In this document: piece by piece, positions 49,824 through 59,490 of the stretch
How positions within the stretch are numbered: the first letter of the stretch is position 1
Layout of the letters: the number at the start of each line of letters is the position of its first letter
Assembly (NCBI GenBank): GCA_051001135.1
Contig: JBPCNO010000047.1
Span: 4,217-68,216, forward strand
Length of the DNA: 64,000 nucleotides
Origin: CAWHMN01 sp051001135
Lineage (GTDB): Bacteria > Acidobacteriota > Terriglobia > Terriglobales > Acidobacteriaceae
Direction: 5' to 3'
Position numbers and translations under genes: made by a program
The notes under the pieces: model-generated
What the model was told of the DNA's origin: nothing
The model's input: the letters and a program-made list of their open reading frames with translations, nothing else
Database searches by the model: none

Positions 49824-51646
49824 CGGTAGCTCGCCGCCTGCATCTCAAACATGCTCGCATACCTGCCGCCCAGCGCCATGAGAGTCGCATGGGAGCCCTC
49901 TTCGACCAGCCTGCCGCCTTCGAGCACGACGATGCGATCCGCCATGCGCACAGTGGAGAAGCGATGCGAGATCAGCAATGCCATCTTGCCCTCCGTCAGC
50001 TCCGCGAAACGTTCGAAGACTTCAAGTTCGCTGCGCGCGTCAAGCGCCGCCGTCGGCTCGTCCAGGATGAGCAACTGTGCGTCGCGAAGGTAGGCGCGCG
50101 CGAGAGCCACCCGTTGCCACTCGCCGCCGGAGAGCTCGATGCCGCCTTCAAAGCGGCGTCCGAGCATCTGGTCGTACCTGCCCGGCAGCTTGGCAATCAC
50201 ACTGGCGGCCAGGCTCTGTTCCGCCGAGTGGACGATCTCCGCTTGACTATGTTCGCGCTCTACCCGGCCGACGCCGATATTATCGCGCGCCGTCATCTCG
50301 TAACGCATGAAGTCCTGGAAGATGACCCCCATCTCGTGGTGCAGGTCGTCCATGTCGTAATCTCGCAGGTCCACGCCGTCCAGCAGGATCTCCCCTTCGG
50401 TCGGGTCATACAGCCGCGTGATGAGCTTGACCACGGTCGTCTTGCCTTGGCCATTCTCTCCGATCAGGGCGATGCGTTCCCCGGGCCGGAGATGGAAGTT
50501 GAAGTTGCGCAGTACCCGCCGCTCCGTGCCGGGATACGCGAAGGAGACATTGCGGAATTCAAAGCCGCTGCGAATGGGGCGGGGAATCCGCAGGGCGTTG
50601 GGCCGGTTCTCGACCGTCGGCTTCATCTCGAAGAAGGCCAGCAGGTCGGTGAGGAAGAGCGCCTGGTCGGCGATACCGGAGGCAGTGGAGAAGACCTGCT
50701 GCAGATTCGAGCTCGCCTGGATGATGGCGCTGGTGAGCAGGTAGAACTCACCGATGTTGCGGTAGCTTCCGCTCAGTGCGCGCCAGATGACGAAGGCATA
50801 TGCGCCGTAATATCCGAGCGTGGCGATGATGCCCAGCAGTCCACCGGCAATCAGCTTGCGCCGTGACAGCGCAACGTTCTCGGTGTAAATCTCTTTGGAC
50901 AAAAAGGTGAAGCGATTGGTGAAGAAATCGCTCAGGTTGAAGAGCTTGAGTTCCTTTGCGCCCTCGCGGCTCCCGGCGACCTGCCGCAGATAGTCCATCT
51001 GCCGCTTGGCCGGCGTCTGGCGGAAGTTCTTGGCATAGCCCAGGAAGGCGAAATGCGTCTCGCCCAGGAAGGTGGGCAGCACGCCCAGGGCGAGCAGCAG
51101 CACCAGCCAGGGCGAATACCAGAGCAGGACGCCGGTCCAGATGATGGTCGTGATGCTCTGCTGCAGCAGCCGTCCCATCTGCTGAATCATGGCCAGCCGG
51201 TCGGTCGCCTGCACCCGTGCCCGCTCCAGGCGGTCGTAGAAGACGGGATCCTCGTAGGTGGTCAGGTCGAGCTGCGCCGCCTGCCGCATCACCCGGACGC
51301 TTACGAAGTGTGTGTAGCGGTCGGCCAGCAGGCTGTCGGAGTAGTCGATACCGCGGGTCAGCAGGCCGGCGAAGACGTTCAAGGCAGCTTCCAGACCGAC
51401 CATCCACCAGAAGTAGGGCCGGATGCCCTGGTGGCTGAAGACGCGCTGGACACCGTTGATGATCCAGGCCGCGACCAGCGAGATGGCCGTGGGCAGGGCC
51501 GCGACGACGATCCGCAGCAGGATGCCCCAGGTGACGACGGCGCGTCCGGATTCCCACAGAATTCCGAGCACGGGTGGCACATTGCGCAGAGCCTCGAGAC
51601 GCTCGCGCCATGCGCTGGTGGTAGAGCCTGGCTGACTGGATTCCAT
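49820..51646 (-). CDS. ABC exporter (fused membrane and ATP-binding domains)
   Basis: A 608-aa half-transporter. Membrane helices occupy about 40-330 (LRIVVAALPTAISLVAAWII and others). The ATP-binding domain (about 365-600) has Walker A GENGQGKTTVVK, the signature LSGGEWQRVALARA, Walker B LLILDEPTAALD, and a His switch in LLISHRF. It is coupled to the glucan-synthase-like gene (ATGA at 49820-49823). NdvA/ChvA in rhizobia export cyclic beta-1,2-glucan, so export of that protein's product is the likely job. Start ATG 51646 begins MESSQPG; a longer frame to 51799 is unlikely. Confidence 0.88.
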   Translation of the reverse strand: MESSQPGSTTSAWRERLEALRNVPPVLGILWESGRAVVTWGILLRIVVAALPTAISLVAAWIINGVQRVFSHQGIRPYFWWMVGLEAALNVFAGLLTRGIDYSDSLLADRYTHFVSVRVMRQAAQLDLTTYEDPVFYDRLERARVQATDRLAMIQQMGRLLQQSITTIIWTGVLLWYSPWLVLLLALGVLPTFLGETHFAFLGYAKNFRQTPAKRQMDYLRQVAGSREGAKELKLFNLSDFFTNRFTFLSKEIYTENVALSRRKLIAGGLLGIIATLGYYGAYAFVIWRALSGSYRNIGEFYLLTSAIIQASSNLQQVFSTASGIADQALFLTDLLAFFEMKPTVENRPNALRIPRPIRSGFEFRNVSFAYPGTERRVLRNFNFHLRPGERIALIGENGQGKTTVVKLITRLYDPTEGEILLDGVDLRDYDMDDLHHEMGVIFQDFMRYEMTARDNIGVGRVEREHSQAEIVHSAEQSLAASVIAKLPGRYDQMLGRRFEGGIELSGGEWQRVALARAYLRDAQLLILDEPTAALDARSELEVFERFAELTEGKMALLISHRFSTVRMADRIVVLEGGRLVEEGSHATLMALGGRYASMFEMQAASYR

Positions 51647-51801
51647 GTTGGCAGAGAAAGGCAGGCCTACGTACTGCCCTGCATGCCGCACACTACTCCC
51701 ATTGAAAGTTGGAGATGTGATGCGCAAGGCGCTGCTCGCGTTGGCCCCGCTCGATCGGAGGCTGCACCTGCCGCCGTACCTGCCGCATCTAGCAATCATC
51801 T

Positions 51802-53066
51802 ATGGATCTCGAGCAACGACGCCAACGGCTGATTCCGCTGCTGGGTCTGGCCTGCGGTGTCACCGTGTCCAGCCTCTACTTCAATCAGCCGCTGCTGCTG
51901 GAGATGAGCCGGAGCCTGCACGTGCCGGCAGCGCGGATGAGTCACGTCGCTGTGGCGACCCAGGTAGGCTACGCCATTGGCCTGCTCTTCTTCGTGCCGC
52001 TTGGCGATGTGCTGGAGCGCCGAGGGCTCATTCAGAAGATGGTCTGGTGCGTCATCGCCTCGCTGCTCGCCGCCGCGGCCGCGCCCTCACTGGTTTGGCT
52101 GGTCCTCGCCAGCATCATCATCGGGCTATCCGCATCGGTGACGCACGTCATGTTGCCGATTGCGCCGGAGGTGGCTACCCCGGAAAACTCCGGCCGCGCT
52201 GTAGGCTCGGTGATGACCGGTCTGCTGCTGGGCATCCTGCTGAGCAGGACCTTCTCCGGCTGGATCGGCGACTGGCTCAACTGGAGGGCGGTCTTCCTGA
52301 TCTCCGCCGTGGTGTGTCTCGGGCTGCTGGTCCTGCTCCGTCGCGCGATGCCGCCGCTGCCATTGAAGACCCCGGTTGCCTATGGTCAGGCGCTGCGATC
52401 TCTGTGGACGCTGACCCGGACGCAGCCGCTGCTGCGAGAATCGGCGGTGGTCGGAGGGTGTTTGGCGCCTTCAGCGCCTTCTGGACGACGCTGGTATTCC
52501 TGCTGGGCTCGCCCCACTACCGGCTAGGTGCGGGCATCGCCGGGAGCTTTGGCGTGCTGGGGGCAATCGGAGCCTCGGTGGCGCCCATCGCCGGGCGCCT
52601 GTCGGACCGTCACGGATCGAGGTGGGTGATCTCAGGTGCGCTCGGTCTCCTGATCGCTTCCTTTGGGGTGGTGTGGGCGGCGGGCTACCACATGGCGGGG
52701 CTCATCATCGGCGTGCTGATGATGGATGCGGGCGCGCAGGCGAGCCAGGTGGGCAACCAGACGCGCATCTTCTCGCTGGCGCATTTTCCCGGAACCGCCT
52801 ACAACGCGCGCAGCCGGATCAATACCGTCTATATGACCGTATACTTCACCTTCGGCGCGATCGGCTCTCTGCTTTCGGCGTATGCGTGGGAGCGTTGGGA
52901 GTGGCCGGGAGTGTGCGTGCTGGCGCTCGGTATGCTTGCATTGGCGGCGTTGCGACACAGTACCGGAACCCGCCGCTTGCCGGGTGACCTGGCGGGCAAG
53001 CTGCCGATCGGTCTGCCTGAAGCCGATATCGACGAGGCCTTTCGCGAAGAGGCCGTCGGTAGCTGA
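51802..53066 (+). pseudogene. MFS transporter gene with a single-base frameshift
   Basis: From ATG 51802 the protein reads as the first half of an MFS carrier (LIPLLGLACGVTVSSLYFNQ, FFVPLGDVLERRG, AVGSVMTGLLLGILLSRTFS). At GGAGGG (52453-52458) the frame breaks: it should go on as VFGAFSAFWTTLVFLL, which is in the next frame. One missing G (GGAGGGG) would restore it. The second half, to 53066, reads through helices 7-12 (GVLGAIGASVAPIAGRLSDR, LIIGVLMMDAGAQ). Total is about 421 codons. Decay and sequencing error are both possible. Confidence 0.78.
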
Positions 53067-53396
53067 GACTGGCGAGAGGGACAATCAGATCGCGGCCTTC
53101 GCCGAGGCGGTCGCAATGCTACCTGCGGTAACTCGCGAGTGTTACTTTGTGTTGGCTCGTTGAGCGCTCCGCATGCATTCCTTCACAGAAACCATGACTC
53201 TTAGGTTGTAGAATCCGTCCCTGTAAGGATGTATTCGCCGGGTATCTGACGGCGTCCTCAGGAAATGAGTCACTCGAGGACGAGACGCACCCGAATCCAT
53301 GGTCGCAGAGGGCCAGCTTTTCACGTGGCGACCAGGGATCGAGGCGCGCTCGCCACGGCACCAGTTCGAATTTCAGGGCTTTGTGAGGTCTCACGC

Positions 53397-56300
53397 ATGT
53401 CGCTTACCATCTCCCGTATCTGCCAGGCCATCGCCGTCTGCGGCATTCTTCTGTTCTCTGCCTGCGGTCTCGCTCAAGATGTGACGCTTTCTCCTTCCAC
53501 GCTCGCCTGGGGGAGTGTGGAGATCGGCCAGACCTCCCCGCTCCAGACGGTCCTGCTGACCAACCACCAGGCTGTGCCGCTCACCATCTCTGGTGTTGCA
53601 CTGCCGCTCGGCTCGGATTTTATTCAGACGACGAATCCGACCGGAAGCCCGGCGTGCCCCATGTCCGCCTTCGGTTCCTCGTCCAATCCGCCCACCCTGC
53701 CGGCGGGTGGCTCCTGCGTCATCTCCATGGCATTTCGTCCGCTGGCCTCAGGCGCCCGCGCCAGCACCATGAGCGTCCTTGACAACGCGCCAAGCCACGT
53801 TCAGAGGGTGTCGCTGACCGGCCAGGGAGTGGTTGGCCCGCTGCTCTTCTCTCCCACGCTGCTCACCTTTGAGAATGTCGCAGTGGGCGCAACGAGCACC
53901 CCGCAGAACGTGACACTGACCAATGAGCAGTCGACCGCTGTCGCGATCAGCGGGTTGAACGTGAGCAGCCAGTTCACCCAGACGAACGATTGCCCGGCGA
54001 GCCTGGCGCCTGGCGCAAGCTGCTCCCTGAGTGTCGCCTTCGCGCCCACCGCCGCGGGTTATCCCACTGGAGCCGTGACCGTCTCCTTTACTGCCGGTGC
54101 CGCTTCCGCCCTGCAGCTTTACCTCAGCGGCGCCACTACGCTGAGCTATGTGAAGATCACACCCTCGGTCTATGACTTCGGCAAGGTACAGCTCAACACC
54201 TCCAGCCCTGCGCAGAGCTTCACCGTCACCAACAGCTACAGTCAGCCGGTGACCATCGCCTCGATCGCAACCACCCTTCCGGACTACGCCGTCTCCTCCT
54301 CGACCTGTCCAGCAAGCCCCGCGACGCTGGCACCCAATGCGAACTGCGACGTGATGGTCACGTTCAAGCCGTCGCAGGTCGGCAGCCGCTCGGATACCTT
54401 GACCGTTACGCACAACGCTCCGGGTTCGAGGGCGGTCGCCTCGCTGACCGGGACAGGCGTGTCTTCCACACCTCTGGGAAATGGGCTGTCGTTCTCGCCC
54501 ACTTCGCTGGCCTGGGCCAAGGTGCCGGTGGGTCAGACCTCAGGCTCCAAGATCATCACCGCGACCAATACTGACCCGGGACCGCTCACGATCACATCGC
54601 TCTCGACCGGCAATGAATTCTCGCTGACGGCGACCACCTGCCCCACCACCCCCGCAACGCTCGCCGCAGGCGCTAGCTGCACCATCTCGGTGAACTTCCA
54701 TCCGCTGGCGCAAGGTCCGCGGTCGGACAATCTGACCGTTCTCAATGACGGTCCCCAGGGGCGGCAACAGGTGCCGTTGAGCGGCGTCGGCAGCATGGGA
54801 CCCGTACTCTTCTCGCCCACCTCGCTGTTGTTCCCTGACACCACGCCCGGCAGCGTCAGCGCCGCCCAGACCGCTACGCTGACGAACACCCAGGCAACGC
54901 CGCTCACGCTGGCGGGCTTCCGCGGCTACGGTATGTTCCAGCAGACCAACAACTGCCCGGCGACACTCGCTCCCCAGGCCACGTGTACCCTCTCGGTCAC
55001 CTTCGCGCCGTTGTCCCACGGCGCCAAGAGCGGCGGCATACTGGTCACCTTCGGCAATTCGAGCGCGGTGCTCTATGCGTCGGGCAATGCTACCGGCGGC
55101 AGTGGCGGCGGTTCCAGCTCCATCTCGATCTCGCCCAAGCACTATACCTTCCCCGACCAGGCGGCTGGTACGGTCAGCGCTCCGGAGCTCATCACCGTTA
55201 CTAACAATCAGTCCACCGCCGTCAACATATCGAGCATCCAGATCGGCGCGCCCTTCATCGAGACGAACAACTGCGGCTCGGTACTGGCCGCCGGTGCGAG
55301 CTGCACTGTCACGCTTACCTACGCGCCGCCGGTGAAGGGCTATACCGCCACCAATCTCACCATCACGGACAACGGAGCCGGCTCGCCGCAATTTATCCCC
55401 ATCGCCGGCAACTCCATTAACGCGGTGACCGTGGTGCCCCACGGCCAGAGCGTCACCTTCTATCGCCAGATCGTGAAGACAACAAGCTCGCCGCAGATGG
55501 TGACTATCACCAACAACGAGTCCGTCGCCATCACAATCCAATCCATCTCCACGACCGCGGACTTTCCCATCACCACCAATTGCACCGCGGGGGGCGGTAG
55601 TGGCAGCCTCGGTCCGCAGTCGAGCTGCACTATCAATGTGATCTTCGATCCGCAGTTCATCGGCGTACGCAATACCACCATGAACATCGTCACCAACACG
55701 CCTGGCAGTCCGATCAAGATCGCGCTCTACGGCAGCGGCTTTGCGGATCCCACAGCGGCCGCGAGGGTCTTTGTCGCACCCGACCGTTCGTGCGTGGGGC
55801 CCTCCGCTGCACAGCAGTTCACCGCACAAGTGCAGAATGGCGGCACCAGCACTGTTGCCTGGTATGTGGATAACACTCTGAACGGAAGCGCTCTGGCCGG
55901 CGCCATCACGCAGGCCGGTCTCTACACCGCTCCGGCCGCGGCGGGCAGCCACACGATCGCCGCTAAACTTCAGCCCAGTGGGATCACCGGAAGCACCACG
56001 GCGACGATCACGGCGAATCCAACCTTGAGTCTCTATCCCGCCACGATTTCGCTCTCGGTCGGCACTCAACAGACCTTCAATCCGCAGGTCTGCCTGGTTC
56101 CCGACACCCATCCAGTGGCCTATGCCGTAGACGACATCACCGGAGGAAACGCGACCATCGGCATCATCAGCGCTGGAGGCGTGTACACGGCGCCTGCGAC
56201 TCCCGGAACACACATCATTCGCGCCACGGATTCCGTCCTCAACAAGGCCGGATTCGCGACCGTCAACGTATCCTCGGGGCTGTCTGCCGATTTTGGGTCA

Positions 56301-57692
56301 CGCACGGACACCTCCCGCCCCATCCCGGCGGAGCTTTTCGGTTTCGGCAGGGCTGAATCTCTGCACAACTCGGCTGACGGGCAGCTTCTCGCCGGCGCTG
56401 GCCTGACCACCGGCCGGCTCTACGCAAACGTCCCCGCTGTCTTCGCAACCACCACGCCGGATTGGACGAAGATCGATCCCATGATCGCAACTTTGAAAGC
56501 CGCCGGTGTTCGCCCCATTCTCCAGGTGGCATTCACGCCTCCCTGGCTGCAGCCGAGCCCCAACCCCTGCGCTCCGGGCGTGACTGATGCGGTGCCTACC
56601 GATGTGAACAAATGGGGACAGATCGCTGCCGCCTACGTCGCGCACATGGACGCGACCTTCCCCGGCCTGATCCAGGACTACGAGATCTGGAACGAGCCGA
56701 ACACAGGAAGCCTGTGTGCAGGTAAGGTGTCGAAGCTGCAGGCCTATCTGTCGATCTACGCCGCGGCCGCGCCGTTAATGAAACAGCAGGCGCAGGCGGA
56801 TGGGGCAACCATCCGTATCGGCGGTCCGGTGACTTCCAACGTCATCAGCCAATGGTTCCAGGCACTCCTGTCCAATCCGTCCACCGCGCCGTATGTGGAC
56901 TTCGTCAGCTATCACCAGTACATCTACGGGACGGCCAATCTAAACGCCACCTGGGATACCTATAACGGCGTTCCCTCGATGTATCAACGGACACAGGACC
57001 ACAGCGTCGGCGCCGTCGCCGTCTATACACAGGCAGAGGCTCTCGTTGCAGCAGGCAAGCAGCCCCTGGGCGCAAACACACCCATCTACCTCACCGAGTA
57101 CAACACCAACTACACATTCAGCAAGGATTGCTGCCGCAACGATCCCACCTATGCTCCGGTGTGGAACGCGCTCTATGTGAGCGACCTGCTCAATACCGCG
57201 TATACCGGGACCGGCCACGTGCCCGCGAAGCTGGTGTATTTTGCCGGAAACGCATACCCCTACATCTGTCTCATTGGAACGCTGAATGCCAATATGGATT
57301 GCAACTATCAGCCCGGGAGCACCCCGCAGCCGTATCCGCAGTACTACACCTACCAGTTGCTGGCCTCGAATACCTATCTCGGGCTGATGAACGGTGGATA
57401 CCTGGCAAGCTCTGTTCAGCCGGGCACGGCGGCTGGCGGTCCAGTGGCCACCGCCTTCTACGACGCGACGCAGGATGCGATCCTCATCACCAATCCAACC
57501 TCCACCGACTATGGGGCGGTTCCGGTGACGCTCAACAATGTCGGATTCAGTTCTCCGGCCGCCACCCTCTATCAGATCGTCAACGGAGCATCCATCAACT
57601 CGTCTTCACTGTCGCTGTCGGCCCAGGGCTCCGGGTTCACGACGACGGTCAACCTGGCGCCCTATTCCGTGCAGGCGATCTCCCTCCGCTGA
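53397..57692 (+). CDS. Large exported protein: seven choice-of-anchor-D repeats and GH39-like domain
   Basis: A 1431-aa protein from ATG 53397 with a signal peptide (LLFSACGLAQ). Seven ASPM-SPD-2-Hydin-like repeats of about 100 aa follow to about residue 775, each starting with a variant of LSPSTLAWGSVEIGQTS and often containing a paired Cys (ASCT type). Two Ig-like regions come next (about 790-960, GLYTAPAAAGSHTIAA and GVYTAPATPGTHIIRA). The C-terminal GH39-like domain (about 965-1431) has YEIWNEPNTGS and YLTEYNTNY as likely acid/base and nucleophile sites. The catalytic part is paralogous to the protein at 17732-19561. A terminator follows. Confidence 0.86.
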   Translation: MSLTISRICQAIAVCGILLFSACGLAQDVTLSPSTLAWGSVEIGQTSPLQTVLLTNHQAVPLTISGVALPLGSDFIQTTNPTGSPACPMSAFGSSSNPPTLPAGGSCVISMAFRPLASGARASTMSVLDNAPSHVQRVSLTGQGVVGPLLFSPTLLTFENVAVGATSTPQNVTLTNEQSTAVAISGLNVSSQFTQTNDCPASLAPGASCSLSVAFAPTAAGYPTGAVTVSFTAGAASALQLYLSGATTLSYVKITPSVYDFGKVQLNTSSPAQSFTVTNSYSQPVTIASIATTLPDYAVSSSTCPASPATLAPNANCDVMVTFKPSQVGSRSDTLTVTHNAPGSRAVASLTGTGVSSTPLGNGLSFSPTSLAWAKVPVGQTSGSKIITATNTDPGPLTITSLSTGNEFSLTATTCPTTPATLAAGASCTISVNFHPLAQGPRSDNLTVLNDGPQGRQQVPLSGVGSMGPVLFSPTSLLFPDTTPGSVSAAQTATLTNTQATPLTLAGFRGYGMFQQTNNCPATLAPQATCTLSVTFAPLSHGAKSGGILVTFGNSSAVLYASGNATGGSGGGSSSISISPKHYTFPDQAAGTVSAPELITVTNNQSTAVNISSIQIGAPFIETNNCGSVLAAGASCTVTLTYAPPVKGYTATNLTITDNGAGSPQFIPIAGNSINAVTVVPHGQSVTFYRQIVKTTSSPQMVTITNNESVAITIQSISTTADFPITTNCTAGGGSGSLGPQSSCTINVIFDPQFIGVRNTTMNIVTNTPGSPIKIALYGSGFADPTAAARVFVAPDRSCVGPSAAQQFTAQVQNGGTSTVAWYVDNTLNGSALAGAITQAGLYTAPAAAGSHTIAAKLQPSGITGSTTATITANPTLSLYPATISLSVGTQQTFNPQVCLVPDTHPVAYAVDDITGGNATIGIISAGGVYTAPATPGTHIIRATDSVLNKAGFATVNVSSGLSADFGSRTDTSRPIPAELFGFGRAESLHNSADGQLLAGAGLTTGRLYANVPAVFATTTPDWTKIDPMIATLKAAGVRPILQVAFTPPWLQPSPNPCAPGVTDAVPTDVNKWGQIAAAYVAHMDATFPGLIQDYEIWNEPNTGSLCAGKVSKLQAYLSIYAAAAPLMKQQAQADGATIRIGGPVTSNVISQWFQALLSNPSTAPYVDFVSYHQYIYGTANLNATWDTYNGVPSMYQRTQDHSVGAVAVYTQAEALVAAGKQPLGANTPIYLTEYNTNYTFSKDCCRNDPTYAPVWNALYVSDLLNTAYTGTGHVPAKLVYFAGNAYPYICLIGTLNANMDCNYQPGSTPQPYPQYYTYQLLASNTYLGLMNGGYLASSVQPGTAAGGPVATAFYDATQDAILITNPTSTDYGAVPVTLNNVGFSSPAATLYQIVNGASINSSSLSLSAQGSGFTTTVNLAPYSVQAISLR

Positions 57693-57731
57693 TCGCCAGT
57701 CCTTCGGCTACTCGTAGCCGAGTCGTTTCAG

Positions 57732-57777
57732 CCGAAGTCTCTCCCACCCTTAAGCAGGGTGGGAGACTTCGGTTTTT
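57732..57777 (+). terminator. Rho-independent terminator after the anchor-D/GH39 gene
   Basis: The left arm (57732-57749, CCGAAGTCTC then CCCACCC with a 2-nt bulge) pairs with GGGTGGGAGACTTCGG (57757-57772). Five T residues (57773-57777) follow directly. The gene ends 40 bp upstream. Confidence 0.9.
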
Positions 57778-57952
57778 CTGTACTCGCCTCAGAATGTCGC
57801 CTACCGCCCGACCAGTGCAGCGGCCAGCTCGGTAACGCTCTTACGGCGTTACCGTAGACAGCTCACGCACGCCATCCGTCTTCGTTTCGGAGCGCGCGGG
57901 CGGTAAAATCGCTGGATACCGGGTATTACCGGGGCAAGGAAGCGAGCAAGGC

Positions 57953-59332
57953 ATGCAGTCCAGCAGAACTCTCACGTACTCCGAAGATGCGTTGCGTGGT
58001 CCCTCTCAGGACAGAGACCCCGCAACCATCTTTCCCTGGGATTTTCGTTCCTGGGGCAGATCGCTCCGCACCGCCGGGCTGCCTGGGCTGGCGCTGCAGG
58101 CTTTGCTCATCGGCACCATGCTGCAGCTTTCCGATATTGGAACGACCGGGCCAACGCACTCCAGTACCGCCAGCCTGGTGCTGGTCCGCGGGCCGCTTGC
58201 GCTACTCGCACTGCTGCTGTTGCTCTTCCGTCCTCGCGTCGCCAAGGTCGGCATGCGGGACGCCCGCCTGTACTTCATTCTCTTCGGTCTCCTCTATCTT
58301 GTTTCGCTCCTTTGGTCGCAGGAGCCCGCCGGTACGTTGGGCAAGTCCCTGGAAATTCTGTTGGCCGGGCTGATCTCCCTTGAGATCAGTCGATATTCCA
58401 ACGCGCTCGAGCGCGTGGAGGCGCTTCGCCGGATCATCCTGTTTACCATCTCCGCGCTCTCCGTCGTTACGGTGGTGGGCTACCTGCTGCACATCAGCGC
58501 ATTCGTGCAGCAGCGTCCTGGTTTGATCACCAGGACAACAGCACAATCCCCCTTCCTCTCCGGTAACGGCCTCGGCTACGTAGCCAGCGCGCTGTTTCTG
58601 GTCGTGTTCGCGGACTGGCAGGCGCGCCGCATCGCCACCGGCTCCGCCATGCGGCAGATGGCGTTCGCCGTCGCTCTCTTCTCCCTCTCCGCGAGCCGCA
58701 CCTCGTTTGTCATTCTCATCTTTACTGTCCTGCTGGTGATCTTTCGCCGGTCGAGGGTCGCCGCCGGGCTCAGCGCACTACTGCTGGGAGTGGCGGGGTT
58801 CGCGCTCCGACAGGTCCTGCTCTCGGGTCTCCAGGGACATCAGTCCACGAGTGACTTCACCACGCTCAGTGGCCGCACCGTCCTTTGGTCGACTGCACTG
58901 CGCCAATTCAAGAGCTATCCGTTGTTTGGCGTCGGCGGGGGGATCGGCGGCAAGACCGTCATCAAGAATATCGGCAATTACTATCTGCAGACCGTAAGCT
59001 CACTCCACAACGGGTTTCTCGAACTCCTCATGGGACTCGGTGCGATCGGGCTTATTCTTGGCGTCTACATGCTCCTGCTGGTCACCGTCCGGGCGTGGCG
59101 CGCCTGGCGCGTACATCCCGAGTACTCCTCAACCTACGTGCTGATCGTGCACGCATGGTTCACCACCATCATGTCCACCGGTGTGCTGGGCTGGATGGGA
59201 TACGAGATGGCATTTTTCATGGTCATCCTGACCAATGTCGATCTGTTGCGCAGACAGAATATGCTGCGTCGTGCGCCACTCCGAAGACCACTGTTCGAGC
59301 ATGAACCGGAAGCCGTGATGGCCAGCGACTAG
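57953..59332 (+). CDS. O-antigen ligase/polymerase-like membrane protein
   Basis: A 459-aa protein with about 10-12 membrane helices. The long periplasmic loop lies at about 295-345, with GRTVLWSTALRQFKSYPLFG, GVGGGIGGKT and HNGFLELLMGLGAIGLIL. These fit the Wzy_C/WaaL family, which links or polymerises surface sugar chains at the periplasmic face. A GGAAG site lies before ATG 57953. No other polysaccharide-assembly genes are next to it, so the chain it handles cannot be named. Confidence 0.85.
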   Translation: MQSSRTLTYSEDALRGPSQDRDPATIFPWDFRSWGRSLRTAGLPGLALQALLIGTMLQLSDIGTTGPTHSSTASLVLVRGPLALLALLLLLFRPRVAKVGMRDARLYFILFGLLYLVSLLWSQEPAGTLGKSLEILLAGLISLEISRYSNALERVEALRRIILFTISALSVVTVVGYLLHISAFVQQRPGLITRTTAQSPFLSGNGLGYVASALFLVVFADWQARRIATGSAMRQMAFAVALFSLSASRTSFVILIFTVLLVIFRRSRVAAGLSALLLGVAGFALRQVLLSGLQGHQSTSDFTTLSGRTVLWSTALRQFKSYPLFGVGGGIGGKTVIKNIGNYYLQTVSSLHNGFLELLMGLGAIGLILGVYMLLLVTVRAWRAWRVHPEYSSTYVLIVHAWFTTIMSTGVLGWMGYEMAFFMVILTNVDLLRRQNMLRRAPLRRPLFEHEPEAVMASD

Positions 59333-59490
59333 GCTCTGCTCCAGGCTGCGCTACCCAGTCGTAGCGGTCATGGATCTGGTCGATGCGCTGGTCGATACGC
59401 CGCTCCGTCTGCCGCTCGGTGCGCCGGTCTCTTCCGTAGACACGAACGTTCACCCCTACAAGTGCTGATACAGTTTCTACGGGTGAACCT

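Noticed and set aside
54540..56213. Minus-strand open frame of about 557 codons opposite the anchor-D protein
   Set aside because: Repeats on the plus strand give a low-complexity antisense frame rich in Arg and Gly.
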